NCBI GenBank assembly: GCA_037389465.1
Contig: JAZARR010000214.1
Coordinates: 6,487,001-6,551,000, forward strand
Source of the DNA: Baylisascaris procyonis
Lineage: Eukaryota > Nematoda > Chromadorea > Rhabditida > Ascarididae
Reading direction: 5' to 3'
DNA: 64,000 nt
The position numbers and the translations under genes were made by a program. This document shows, piece by piece, positions 43,211 to 55,064 of the stretch; the stretch's first letter is position 1, and each line of letters starts with the position of its first letter. Below the pieces are notes generated by a model, which was not told the origin of the DNA, searched no databases, and saw nothing but the letters and a program-made list of their open reading frames with translations.

Positions 43211-43275
43211 GGAGGGAGAGAAAGAAAGAGAGAAAGAGAAAGGAAGAAAGAGAGAGAGAAAGAGAGAGAAGGAGA
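43163..43275. repeat. Compound (AT)n-(GA)n microsatellite
   Basis: About 30 bases of AT pass directly into about 80 bases of purine-only GA-rich repeat with GAAA and GGA interruptions. Confidence 0.9.
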
Positions 43276-45125
43276 AAAATAGGAGAAAAATAAAGTTTGG
43301 AGGAATTTTGATATATTTAAAGCAATGCATAAAATTTTACCACAAAGACAATGTCAAAGAAGAAGGAAAATTACCATCGTGCCAGCACAGAGCGTCGATA
43401 GCGTGCATAACGATGTCGATTAAGCTAACTGCTACTGTATTCGATTATGGACGAAAATATGGCAAAGAGCAGACGTATGCACCGTTTTCATTCTCGTTAT
43501 AGAGCTTATTTTTGTGTCTAAATTTTCGAAAAAATATTGTCCCAAATTATCGCAAACTCGAGCAACAAACCCAGAATTCTTTGAAATACGACTAGTATGG
43601 CTATTCCATCCTACTTCATTTCTGACCATAGCATTCATCGTAGATACGAGCTCAGCTCTATGCTAGCCCTATAATACAGCTTTAGATCGTTAGTAGAGTG
43701 GTCGTGTCTACCTCACCGAATGTATTTTACTGAACATGAGGAAACAATCTCCGCAAATTTTTCTCTCTTTAGATACTCGGAGCGCATTTTGTAGGGTTGT
43801 AACCCCCCTCGGAGCGGTTGTAACCCAAAACTAGCAGGTGCGGGAGAAGTTTGTCTTTGTAAGCTATCGCTTAGCCAATATTACAAAGAAAGAATCCTTT
43901 CATACTTTCATAAGCGTCCTAAACTTCTAGACATAATTTAACTATTTTTTGCAGAATTTTAAAAGAAATTCCTGTTTTTTTTAGCAAGATAAAAAACGAT
44001 AGTAAAGGAATAATTAGAATTGTTATATCTTTGTTATTCCGCTGAGATAGGGCACTTAATGTTAAAAACAGTCGATTCGGCATTTCGCCGTTTCGCATTC
44101 GCCATCTGTGCTCTTCTTTTTTTTTGTCATCTAGTAAGCTCGCAAAAATTCATTTGCTTCTTTCTCGCTCAGTTCAAATTCCTCGACCTCTATGTAATAT
44201 ATGCTCAAAATGAGTCAACCGATGCGTAATTCTAACAGATTTACTGAAAAAAATATTCAAAATTTTGCTCGCATTTTTGCACAAATTTGCATGCCATTTA
44301 TATTGCTCATTTTCGAATAGCGCCGTTAATGTATTTTTCGGTTGGCGAGCTAAAATCATTGCACGACAACCGAAACGCATATAAATAGAGACATCAACGC
44401 ATACCGACGTTAACGTAATGAGCCTTGCAAATGCAATTTTTTTTTTAATTTACAAAGGTTGACAAAAAAGAATACGAAGCTCGAACATACATTAACAACT
44501 GTTATTTATGAAACATCTAACTAATTGTGTATGCAAAATAACATATAGCAATGAGGAATTGAGATGTGAAACAAATGAAGTAAATTCGAATGCTTGAAAT
44601 AAATTAAAATACCTATAAAGTAAGAACACTGAAATAAAATATTTCTGATACCATTCATAAAGAGGATGCAGAAGAGAAAATTAGAATTTTCAAGCAGTTA
44701 GCTTTATTCGAATTCATAAATTAGATCAATCGCTTAGAAATTTTATAATAACCCTAAAAAGAGATCGTTTGCCACTATAAGATTTGAACCTCATATCTTT
44801 ATGAAGGCTTGCTATTATGCATCAAATTAATATCTGCCTTGTCAATAAAGCTATTGGAATATGCATTCCTCATCCCATCTAAAAAAAAAAAAAGAATAGC
44901 AATAAATTGTTTACTGAGGAATATATTCATTATTCTTAGAGAAAACTTTCTTTGCATCAATAAAATTCAATTAAACTATCCACGAAGACAAATAATTTAA
45001 AAAAAAGCGCAATTAAAGGGCATCAGCCTAAACTCGACCTGGTTCGATCGCGCATTTTCCATCCACTGGTTGATTTAATTCGGCAAAATGGCCGATGATC
45101 AAAAAACCCCCTAGAATGTTGTTCC

Positions 45126-45147
45126 GACCGTCGAATAGTCGACGGTC
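45126..45147. repeat. Perfect inverted repeat
   Basis: GACCGTCGA, a four-base ATAG loop, then TCGACGGTC: nine perfect base pairs, CpG-containing and strong for this AT-rich sequence. Confidence 0.85.
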
Positions 45148-47295
45148 AAACGTTCATAATCACAAAGGAATCGATCGAATCTTACGAATTGCCAAGGGAT
45201 GACGACTATGCAAAACCATACGCTTCCTTGAGCGAAAGGTGAGACAATGCTTTCGAGTTAGGCGAACACCACCGATTGAATAATAGAAAACATTCAGGCA
45301 GACAAAAAAGACGTAATAAGACGAACGCATTGCTATATTGCGACAAATGTGATCGGCAATTACGGAAGATGACGATGGCACATGGCATTGATGCGTTCTC
45401 GCAGCGAAATTAGCTTTGTAGACGATCTCATTAAGAAGCCATCTAGTGCATGGATGTTTAATGACAGCCATGTCCTTGACGACTTCCTTCCATCTTAATC
45501 ATCTTCAAATCTAAATCCTATCATTTCCGCGTTAATTTCTACAATAACACAACTAAACTATAACTTTTTTAATAAACGACTTCGCAATTCATAACATATG
45601 TTGTGTTGAAAAACTATTTTTGTACCGCATATCGAGTGGTACTGCAGTACGTATTGTTGTTATCAGCCACTATCCAGCAAACTGTCCAACAATTTTGTCA
45701 GCTCTTTCACCCTCGAAGTTCAACCTTCATAGCCGAGCACCGTCGGCTATTTCACAAATATAGCACCATTAACTTCCACTAAATGAATCGAGTTTCAAAG
45801 TGAATTGCAGGTGCTTTACAAAATGTGGAATCTTCTTCAGCATAATCAATGTCCCAATAATATAGACTTCAACAATACATCATCGTATTTTTATTTTATT
45901 TTCACTAAGTTTTACTAATTTTTGTGTAATTTTCACTGAGACAAATAAATAAATTTAGCAAGAAAATCGAACACAACGTTGCTGTTTGTTATGTTTCATC
46001 ATACAACCAAAATGCAATTAAAAACTGTGAGCTGTGAAAATTATTCTCATTGCAATCTACTCATTACCTAAATATAAGCAATGCAACATTGAGTCTTTAG
46101 TATTACCATCGCTTCATTTTCTTTCAAATAAGGGATTCCCATCGAATGAAATTTATTCGATTATCTCATAAAATATTACATGTTTTTTTTTCGAATTTAA
46201 TATTAGCAAAACGTAAGAATGAATTCCAACAACTCATTTCAAAAATCAAATTAAACTATAAACCGTAACTCAACAAATTATGGCCCATAGAATATTAGCT
46301 TATGTCCAATATTTCACAAGCAAAACATTTGCCAGTAGGATAGATTGTTTATAAAATTATTAACCTTAGCGCAAAAAAAAAAATTATGAAGAAATTATGC
46401 TTGCTAGATGATTTTAATGCACTACGTCGACAATACTAAAAATTCTATTTGCCAAGATTGCATTCGCCAAGAACGTTTCAGTTTCAATGCAGCAATCCTT
46501 GCAACTTTCATCCGCATATTTTTCATAGTTGAGTAAAATATGTGCAAATATTACAAAACTTAAAACTTCTTCCTCACCTAAACTTTAAAAAGCTGTAGTT
46601 TTTTTTTTCTAAGTTTCGCTTATGCTCTATCATTTGTTTCACAAGACCTATAATCTTTCCTTTAGAACGCTTATACTAGACAAAGAATGCATGCCATAGT
46701 CTTTGATCTTTGCTTCTCGATGCTTTTTAATATGTTCTAAGGCAAAACTATAGAAAAAAGAGAAGAAACGGAATTGTAGTTTGTTATATGACCGGAAAAT
46801 TAATATTAAAAAAAACGAAATTTGAACCCATCTCCATCACATAGAGTTGAGGAGGAAAGTTTTTTCGACGTTAAAAGAATGTTCTGGCCTGGCTTCTATG
46901 AAACAATGTCGAAAGTTCAAATTCTATTCCATCCACGTTCTTTCGGCTTTTATGAACTCTTTATAAACAGGAATTTTTTATAAGAAGATAGTGAGGAGAA
47001 ATTCTAGAATAAAAAAAACTCTCCTTTCAAGCAAATCTTCCACAATAGTTCTTTCTTGCTCCTCATGACACCAAATTACAACTTTAAAAAATGGCCAACA
47101 AATTTGTGCCAAAGAAGACTAATCAAGCAAGTAAGGTTGGCTCAACCAAAATAAACAAACTTGAGTTTCACTCTTAACGATTCACTCAACTCATGCATTA
47201 TTTTTAATACACAGACTAACTCTCATATGACGTCATTCTCATTCCGTTCGAAGTATGACAGTCATCTATGCCATCAAAAGTAGTTGTCTTTTAAA

Positions 47296-48391
47296 ATGCC
47301 TCTCTCGTCTTCTTATGTAGCATTGCCACCACCCTCCGATGAGTTTGAAAGAAAATTCATACAGCTATCCGACGAAATGAAAAGATTTATTGGAAGTAGT
47401 GCATGGTTCAATCTTAGGGAAACTCTGGACCACCATAAAACGATGGCTATGCGTCCAATGAAAGAATTAGTAACGTAAGAATTATTTAAGCCCTCAGTGT
47501 TCAATGTTAGATAAGCGTGGAGAATTGATTATCCTCTAGCAGTGATTGGATCATCAATCGTCATATAGAAACTTTCAGAGTTTTCCTTTGAGTACAGGAT
47601 TTCAAGAGTTCTCTCGACAAAATCAATAAGAAGACCTAGGAGAGCACTACTATCACAACGGAGTTCACAATCACCACTATGCACCTAAGTGTGTTAAAGT
47701 ACACAAGTTAACCATATATGTGGAGATCCAGCCATGAAAATCATCTAGCTGCTAATGCAGATTCTGGCCCAATCATTGGAAGTTCCTTCTAAGCGACATA
47801 AATAACGTCCACGGGTTTTTGGACAGAATAGCTTGCGTAATAAAATTTTCTGAAAAAGGAAGTGGTTTTGCCATTTTCAACGTTGAAAGTTTATTAAGAA
47901 GCGTCAATAAACAATGTGCGGTCAACGCGGCAATCAACTTATATAGGCTGACCGTTGAAGCTGTAAGCCTCCTCGAGGTCATTTTAGATTTAATGTGTTC
48001 TGCTGATGTGCCACTATCCATAAGTAAAAGTATGTATCGTCTAGAGAAACAGGACAGCTCTAATTTTGTGCTAGCCTATAAGAACAAAGTGAAAAGAAAA
48101 GCCTTCTCTGATTATGCGACGATGGAACTCAAAATTTCACTTCAACGACCTGAATTGCTGCACCTCTGAATTTCTAAAGAACAGATGGCTGCCAGTTCTA
48201 AACAACGAGGATACTTCTACAGAGAGTCACTTGAAAACGATGAGCTATCGGAAGTTCAATTGCAGAAATACTTGCATAAATTTATGGCGAACGTACAGAT
48301 GAGACCTATTGCTGCTAAGCTTTTATCTAAGAAATTAGACATAACGGACGCCATGGGATTGATAAACGAGTTTGTCAACGAAGACGATTAA
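47296..48391 (+). CDS. Unidentified two-exon gene with an in-frame TGA
   Basis: Exon 1 (47296-47474) starts at ATG and ends at a good donor in phase 2. Exon 2 starts at 47761 after an AG acceptor and continues in phase, giving a 195-residue protein that stops at TGA 48167-48169. The same frame then stays open for 73 more codons to TAA at 48391 and still looks coding (ENDELSEVQLQKYLHKFMAN; KLLSKKLDITDAMGLINEF). So the TGA may be a real stop, a recent nonsense mutation, or lie in a 96-base intron (48089-48184, GT-AG, multiple of three) whose removal keeps the frame. The protein is helical and Leu-rich, opens MPLSSSYVALPPPSDEFERK, and has no signal peptide, transmembrane segment or family I recognise. 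Confidence 0.5.
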
Positions 48392-50197
48392 GAAGAGATT
48401 GATGATCATCTCGACCTATACCCTTTCGATGGAGCCTACTAAAGGTTAGCCAGCTTTGTTTATTTATTTTCTGACTAATGACGAAATCAACGACTACATT
48501 AATTCAAATATTACCATCTTCAAGAATATATGAAAATATGTATCTCGATGCGGATAACATATTCTACATATAAAATATAGTAAAAACGTTTAGCAAAACA
48601 CGATGTGCGAGAAGAATCACTTATAAATCAACGATAAATACATTAGAGAATCGGTGCGACCATTCAGCACCACAACAAAGAAACATCTAACAGCAATGGG
48701 GGATCGTCGTCGACTCTTGTAGAAAAAATATGTGCAACTCTCTAAACACATGATGACGTCATATAATTTAAAATCACAATGATCTTGTGTAAAATTGTAT
48801 CACATAGTGAACACCATAAGATGGTTGATATAGGCAGAACGATCAGTGATAACTGCTCATTCTTGTCACTTCGTTTTGATCGCATACGGCGATCAACATC
48901 CATGCTCTGTGAGCATGTAATCGTCTCCTCCACCCTTTCAATGCTCTCCTGATTTGGCCTATTTATTCTTTGCAATTGCTGCCCAGTTTTGCCGAGTTTC
49001 TACTTTTGCCCCTCCCTCTCATCCACCCACCTAAAATGCATTCTAAAGCACATGCCTTTGCATAATTGTTTTATAGCCGCTAATGCTATCGAAATGCTAG
49101 AACATCAGCCAATTCAACACAAATAACATACAAAGAAGCTATTGTTATGAACACTCACACAATGAATCAAAAAGGTGCAAAAAATATCCCTCATAAATTG
49201 AGTAGATTTACCAACACAATTAAGTAATCGAATGCAAAATAGGTGAGTTTCAACTATTCATTAGAAGTTGAACAATAGCGCTGTATTATGAAATTCGCTC
49301 ATACATTTCAGCCAACATAAAATATTTAAATTATGCAAATGCACGCAATCAATTACAATATGATCCAGCAAGTCTTCAAAACAATTTGAATCAATAGATC
49401 AACAATAGTGACAATCCTGTGAAATCCGCAGAAATTATTTTTATACTATACGGGGCGTGCAAATATTTTCATTGTTGACTAATAAAAAGCGATGAAATGA
49501 TTTAGGGAATTGCGTACAGAGGTCATATATAGGGAGTATCCTTCATGGAAAATGTCAGACTTCGAAAAGGCGCGCATGGTAGACACTCTTCCAATTCAAC
49601 TCATCAGGACAACTACCTTCAGAAACTGTCAACAAATAATAAAAGAAAAAAATCGCTGGTTCATCGGTTTTCCGACCTTACCGATTGTTAGATGTCCTAG
49701 AAATATGCAAATTTTTTAGGCAGCAACAATTTGGGTATAAATGACTGCTTCAGATCTGATACATCAATAGTGCAAATTTCCAAAAGTATAACATAAAACT
49801 CTTAGATCAACTACCAAACGAACAAATCAACGCATATTTCATCACAATCCGTCGGAGATGGCTGACAAGCTAGCACATGGTTGCTGCAGCAATGATGTGT
49901 TTGTCACTCACATCATCAGCGCAGCTATTATATTGCCGTTGAGTTGTCATCTCTTCCAGGTACATCCTACACAGAAAAACAGAACCAGATATCATTTCTC
50001 GTTTAAAAGTACACGTCATTCGCACTTAATTCACGCAGATAAACTGTCACCTATAACAACAGACAGAAGAAAAATGTGCGTTCTTATAATGCAAGTGATC
50101 AATAAGGATGCCATATTTGTAGCTAAATTAACAGAAAAAATAGCGAGAAAAATAACTCTTAACGTGCGCAACTGATTCACTGTCTTCATTTCTACAT

Positions 50198-50203
50198 AAA
50201 TTC

Positions 50204-50275
<72 letters not shown>

Positions 50276-50293
50276 GAATTTGCCTAAATTCCG
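50198..50293. repeat. (AT)n tract enclosed by inverted repeats
   Basis: AAATTCCG (50198-50205), about 68 bases of AT, then CGGAATTT (50274-50281), so the whole block is self-complementary. A third AAATTCCG copy follows at 50286-50293, leading into a short TATATA run. Confidence 0.9.
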
Positions 50294-53200
50294 GTATATA
50301 TAACCACAGATATGCTTTTCAGCATACTTGGTTGTCATCTTATCCTTCGAACATAAATCTCTTCTGAAGCGTTGCGAAAAATGAACGTCTTCATAAGTGT
50401 GTAATGGTCGAAACAATGTCGAAACAAATCTTTTGTAGAGTTATTTATGCAAGCGGTCGGTCGAACTAAAATATTACGCAAATTAGTGATTTGTTAGCAA
50501 AATAAAACTAGTTGACCAAATGAGTAGCATGCAAATGCACATTTCGCGCCATCTGCACTATCATATTTGCCTCTTGTTTTCATGTCCCGATTTCATACTG
50601 ATCTATACACATCACATGTATATTCCCTGGCTATTTAAATATAAATTCGTTCATTCAATGTCAATCAAAGAGGCTTGCATCAACAAATTCTTCCAACTAC
50701 CATCTCGCAAAAAATTAAACTCTCGAGCAATCCATAACCATCATTGTTCTTCTATTTAAGGCGAAGTGGACGAAATCGCAAATAAGACTTTATCCTTACC
50801 TTGGAAAGTGAGGAATGATCAGAGCCACAGAGAGGCAAGCACTTTATCACGAACAAATAAATGAACTGATACGTTAACAAACTCTGAGAGTTGATGTACA
50901 TTTAGAGTATTGTTTGAAATGCGTTGCATATCGATCTTATGAAGATCAATTATGAGCCAATGAATTAGTGCGTTTTGATACAAAGTAAAATCGTTTATGT
51001 GTTTTATGCAAATTTAGGTTAACTAAATAATATCAGAATTGAATCAGAATCTCTTTCAATTGAAAATATTCCAAAAGAAGGTTTTTTTTGAAAATGTCAC
51101 CATATGATGTGGCTATAGAAATGTAGAAATAGGGAATTTCTCAAAAAGTAGCATTCAAACAATAGAAAAATGCAGCAATTATTGCATGAATAGCAAAGAA
51201 GCATCGCGGCAACGCAAATTTGAAAAATGCATTTAACATTTGAGTGTGTTCTAAAACGTTTTCAATATTCATGCATTCTGTTTGCTTTTGTTAAGCAACA
51301 ATTGACAGCAAAAGAGCCCTTTTTTTTCATGAGTCAGTTGTGGCTAATATATTTGTCTAAGGGCATACTCCCGTTTGTCAAGCGGAACGCTTCCCATAGC
51401 TAAATATCAATAATGGTGCGCCGAAGAATGCACAATAGCATTTAGCAAAGAGAATGGCGATAATTGCTCTATAACGATCGGTGGCACAATTCGTGCTTTT
51501 TACACAATTTATATGCTTACAAATATTCAGCATAAATTAATAGCACTTGAAATCACCATAAAATATGGATGTTAAGGTTATTTTACAATCGATATTTATC
51601 TATGATCCAGAAATGAGTTGTTTGATGGAACGTTAGAAAAATTGATCATTTTTTATGAGGATAGCGCATTAATAAACATTTTTATCTACTTATACAAATG
51701 GTTGCGTTGATGGGCAAAAATGCAAAGCGCACATCATAGCAGCGGATATTTCTATATGCTTCAATCATCTCTTCGGATCTAATCCAAACGGACACTCGGC
51801 TAACTTTTCTTTTAACTTCTTTAGAATTCATTTAATTTCAAGGATTTATACAAACAATATTCTTGATCGAATTTATTGAGTGAGCCAAAAATTCTAAAAG
51901 ATTAGATTCAATATCGGCAGATGTGATAAAAACTAAAAAAAAAGATGGATTGATTAGATTAACTGCAATTGAAAATAAGAGCAACGAAATGGGCTTGGCA
52001 GCTGTTCACACCAGCCGATCATATTGCGGAAATGCCCGTTAATGCATCAATCAGAGATAATGAAATAAGGCAATAAGCGCATAGGCAATGCGCTTTTTGT
52101 ATTATACAATAAAAGACAAGAAAATACTCATTTATGCATAAAAATAATAAGAAAGGAAACATTTTCAGAATTTTTTGCTGCCTTAGAGCAAATTAGATAA
52201 CAAAAAAATGGAAAAAAAAGGCAAGGAGATATGCTTGTCATGGCGGCTTTACAAGTTGAGTTCATATCGTATTTAATCATTTACAGTAATAACGCTTATC
52301 ACATTGCTTCGATGAATGGATACAGAAAGAGTACGGTAGACATTCTAAGTCATGCAACGGGATGCTCACACTGAAATTTCTATTCATGACTGATAAACTC
52401 CCATATAAACATATAAATATATAAAGCATTCGAGGATCTAGTACCATTACTAATATAGCCTTCTCTTCTGCCCGAACTTTTGCTTCCTCTCCCCCCCCCC
52501 CCCACCTCCAAATTTTGGCCAAGTTCAACGTTTATTAATTCCTACCGAGAAAGTTGAAAATGCTGCAATTATTTCCGCCACTCATTAAATTTAACTATGA
52601 AACAAAATATCGCACTAAACAGTAAAATTTATAGAAACAATTAACGCGTATGAATATGAGTGCAAAAATCTCATTGAAAGCATTATCTCACTCATCCTTT
52701 ATGCAGATAAAAATCCGTTAAAATTAAACTACTCGGCAATATGAGAAGTTAAAAGTTTGCTGTAACTGACATAAGAAGATGCTAAATCTATCCTCTACAA
52801 CTTTTGTTGTTTAGTCGATTTCGCATTTGCCACATTCTATATCGTTCGGAAAAAGAATTATACCTAAATAGTCAATGAAAATGGTTTAATTTATTGCTCA
52901 CAAATAACCATTCAATATGCTTGTCTATACGAATTAATGCAAATGATCACATTTTTTTTAGCAAATATAACATCGAAACGATAATGAATGTAACTCTCAA
53001 GCGACAATGAAAAGTAACTCTTAAAGAAATTGCCACCTCACAACGGAAGGCAACGAAAGTTGAAATGTGCATTCACCATAGGTAAAGCGTTGTTTATTTG
53101 TGTGTGTGTTTGTTGAGAATTGATGTGTGCTGAGAGATGTGTAAATAATTCACATCCGGTTTTTTTACTCTAAATTCCGTAAAGCAAATCGCTAATCTTA

Positions 53201-53591
53201 GTGATAAATTATCAACCAATTATTTCCTCTTTATATAACGGTCTTCGTCGGGGATAATTGTGCAGCAAAAATAATGGCTGAATAATGTTTTGCATCTATT
53301 CGTTATCATTAATAAGTATTATTATTTCGTGAGAGTATAAGCATATCACCAATGAGGCGAATATAAATAAATGATCCCATAATTTTGATAGTATTTTCTT
53401 TAGGCTTTCTGGCAAAAATATTGATGATTCAAGTTAGTATATTTCTTATAATTATTTAAAATAAATAAAGTTATAAACTTAAGAATTTTTCCGCTGCTTG
53501 AAATCGCAAACATATTTTCAACCGAATTTTCAAAAACGGTGTTTCTTGATTTTTTTTTCGTCATAGCGTACACAGATGGCTGAACTGTGAT

Positions 53592-53613
53592 CTTTTATCT
53601 ACGGCGATAAAAG
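53592..53613. repeat. Short perfect hairpin
   Basis: CTTTTATC, six-base loop TACGGC, then GATAAAAG: eight perfect pairs. It resembles a stem-loop in a transcript end, but no gene adjoins it. Confidence 0.6.
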
Positions 53614-55009
53614 AAAATAAAACGATTTTATTATAAATTAACGACTTTTTATTCGTACAACATGCAATTATTTACTATTCTCACGTATAAATAAAACATT
53701 CTTATATATAAAAATTATATTTTCTAATCCGGTTCAAAAACTTTTTTTCTCAATCTTATTATAGAATCAACGTTCATCAATTCGTATTCTTGAAAATATT
53801 TGTGTGATTCGACTATTTATTTTAGAAATATTTGATAGTACTTTACTGTTCGTTTATAACGATATATTCACTTATAAAAAATTAAAATTAACGTCTATAA
53901 ATAGTTTATATATTCTTTACAAAACGATTATATATGTTCAATTGTAACTCTCAAAGAGTGTGCTCTTGATTATATTCTTCTTTGTTATTCGTTTTGGTAG
54001 TAATTTGTTATAGGAATTGCTCGACATAGCCTATTCATTCTTGATGGCAACATATATTCATCGCCTATCCATCATTGCTAAATACACTATCGAAATATAC
54101 CACTATCAAATAAAACATAAATGGATCCATTATGGCCACTGTTTGCATCTCGCAATCACTAACTAATTGCGGAGAGAAAAAGAAATCAACAAATCGACAC
54201 AATGAGTCCAAATGCTTTTTTCCCAGAAAATCAAACAATAATCGTAGTGAAAAACATTAGTGCACGCAGAAAGCGATAATGAAAATTGATACATCACCCT
54301 TCAGAATTGTTTAGTTATACATTACTAATGTATATTATGGGAAATAATGTGGGAATATTTAGACGATTCAACATTACTATGGTGGTATTTTAGTGAAGAT
54401 GAATTTATGCTTTCACCGAAAGAGTTAACAACCTTTAAATTATTTCAAGCATCATTCCTTAATGATTCCATATGAGTATACACATTTCTCAAAACTTACT
54501 TTAAAAACTAATCGCAACGTCATATCTAATACACATCAACATATTCAGCATTGTAATGGAGTTCCCATTTGCCGTTCTTTAACCATATCCATAAATTTTA
54601 TTCATATTTATTTTTATAATATATAAAATATAATTAATAAATCATAAATGATTATATTTGAACAAATGGAAATGAATAATTTCTTCCATAAATGATTATT
54701 TGTCCCATTGTTTTTTTTAGAAAAAAATGTTCACTTTTTACGATTTCAATGAGGAAATATTAATTAAGAAATTCTTCTAAAATCTTATAAAGACTGCGTA
54801 ATATTTAAATGATTTTATTTATTGTCCCTCAAAATAAACAAACAAAAATTTTACACATTCTTAGAGATGTCTTTCAAACATAAATATCAATAATTTCCAT
54901 CTCCTTTACATTTTCCCGAAATCGTTATTTTTGGATGGTAATCTTCATATGGAAACAATATTTTTTTTTTGCATTTACCTCTTTAAAATTAATACAAACA
55001 ATTGCACAA

Positions 55010-55064
55010 CCAATCGATCAATCGATCGATTAATCGATCAATCGATTAATCGATTAATCGATCA
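55010..55064. repeat. ATCGATTA/ATCGATCA tandem repeat at the cyclin H stop
   Basis: About 55 bases built from ATCGAT spaced by TA or CA. The cyclin H stop codon (55064-55062, minus strand) is the first element of this repeat, so the 3' UTR begins inside it. Confidence 0.9.

Larger units (their letters stand above)
40499..47295. other. Gene-free stretch
   Basis: Holds (AT)n/(GA)n at 43163-43275, a duplicated GGTTGTAACCC module at 43776-43826 and a perfect inverted repeat at 45126-45147. A 103-codon minus-strand ORF at 45160-45471 lies in a less AT-rich patch but overlaps another open frame, has no family match I know and no splice partners, so I do not call it a gene. Confidence 0.45.
48392..55061. 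other. Gene-free stretch
   Basis: AT-rich, with an (AT)n tract at 50206-50273 inside inverted repeats, a C tract near 52492-52503 and a hairpin at 53592-53613. ORFs such as 49858-50175 show no domain or splice support. This region lies 3' of both flanking gene units. Confidence 0.5.

Noticed and set aside
44760..44830. Minus-strand GGTTCAAATCT resembling a tRNA B box
   Set aside because: The T-stem does not pair properly and no matching A box or acceptor stem could be folded.
45160..45471. 103-residue minus-strand ORF
   Set aside because: Overlaps another open frame on the same strand, lacks splice partners and has no recognisable motif; may be chance in a less AT-rich patch.
46820..46835. 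Second minus-strand GGTTCAAAT motif
   Set aside because: Isolated motif; no cloverleaf can be drawn around it.
49858..50175. 105-residue plus-strand ORF
   Set aside because: Mixed composition, ends in Lys/Ile-rich sequence next to a microsatellite; no support beyond length.
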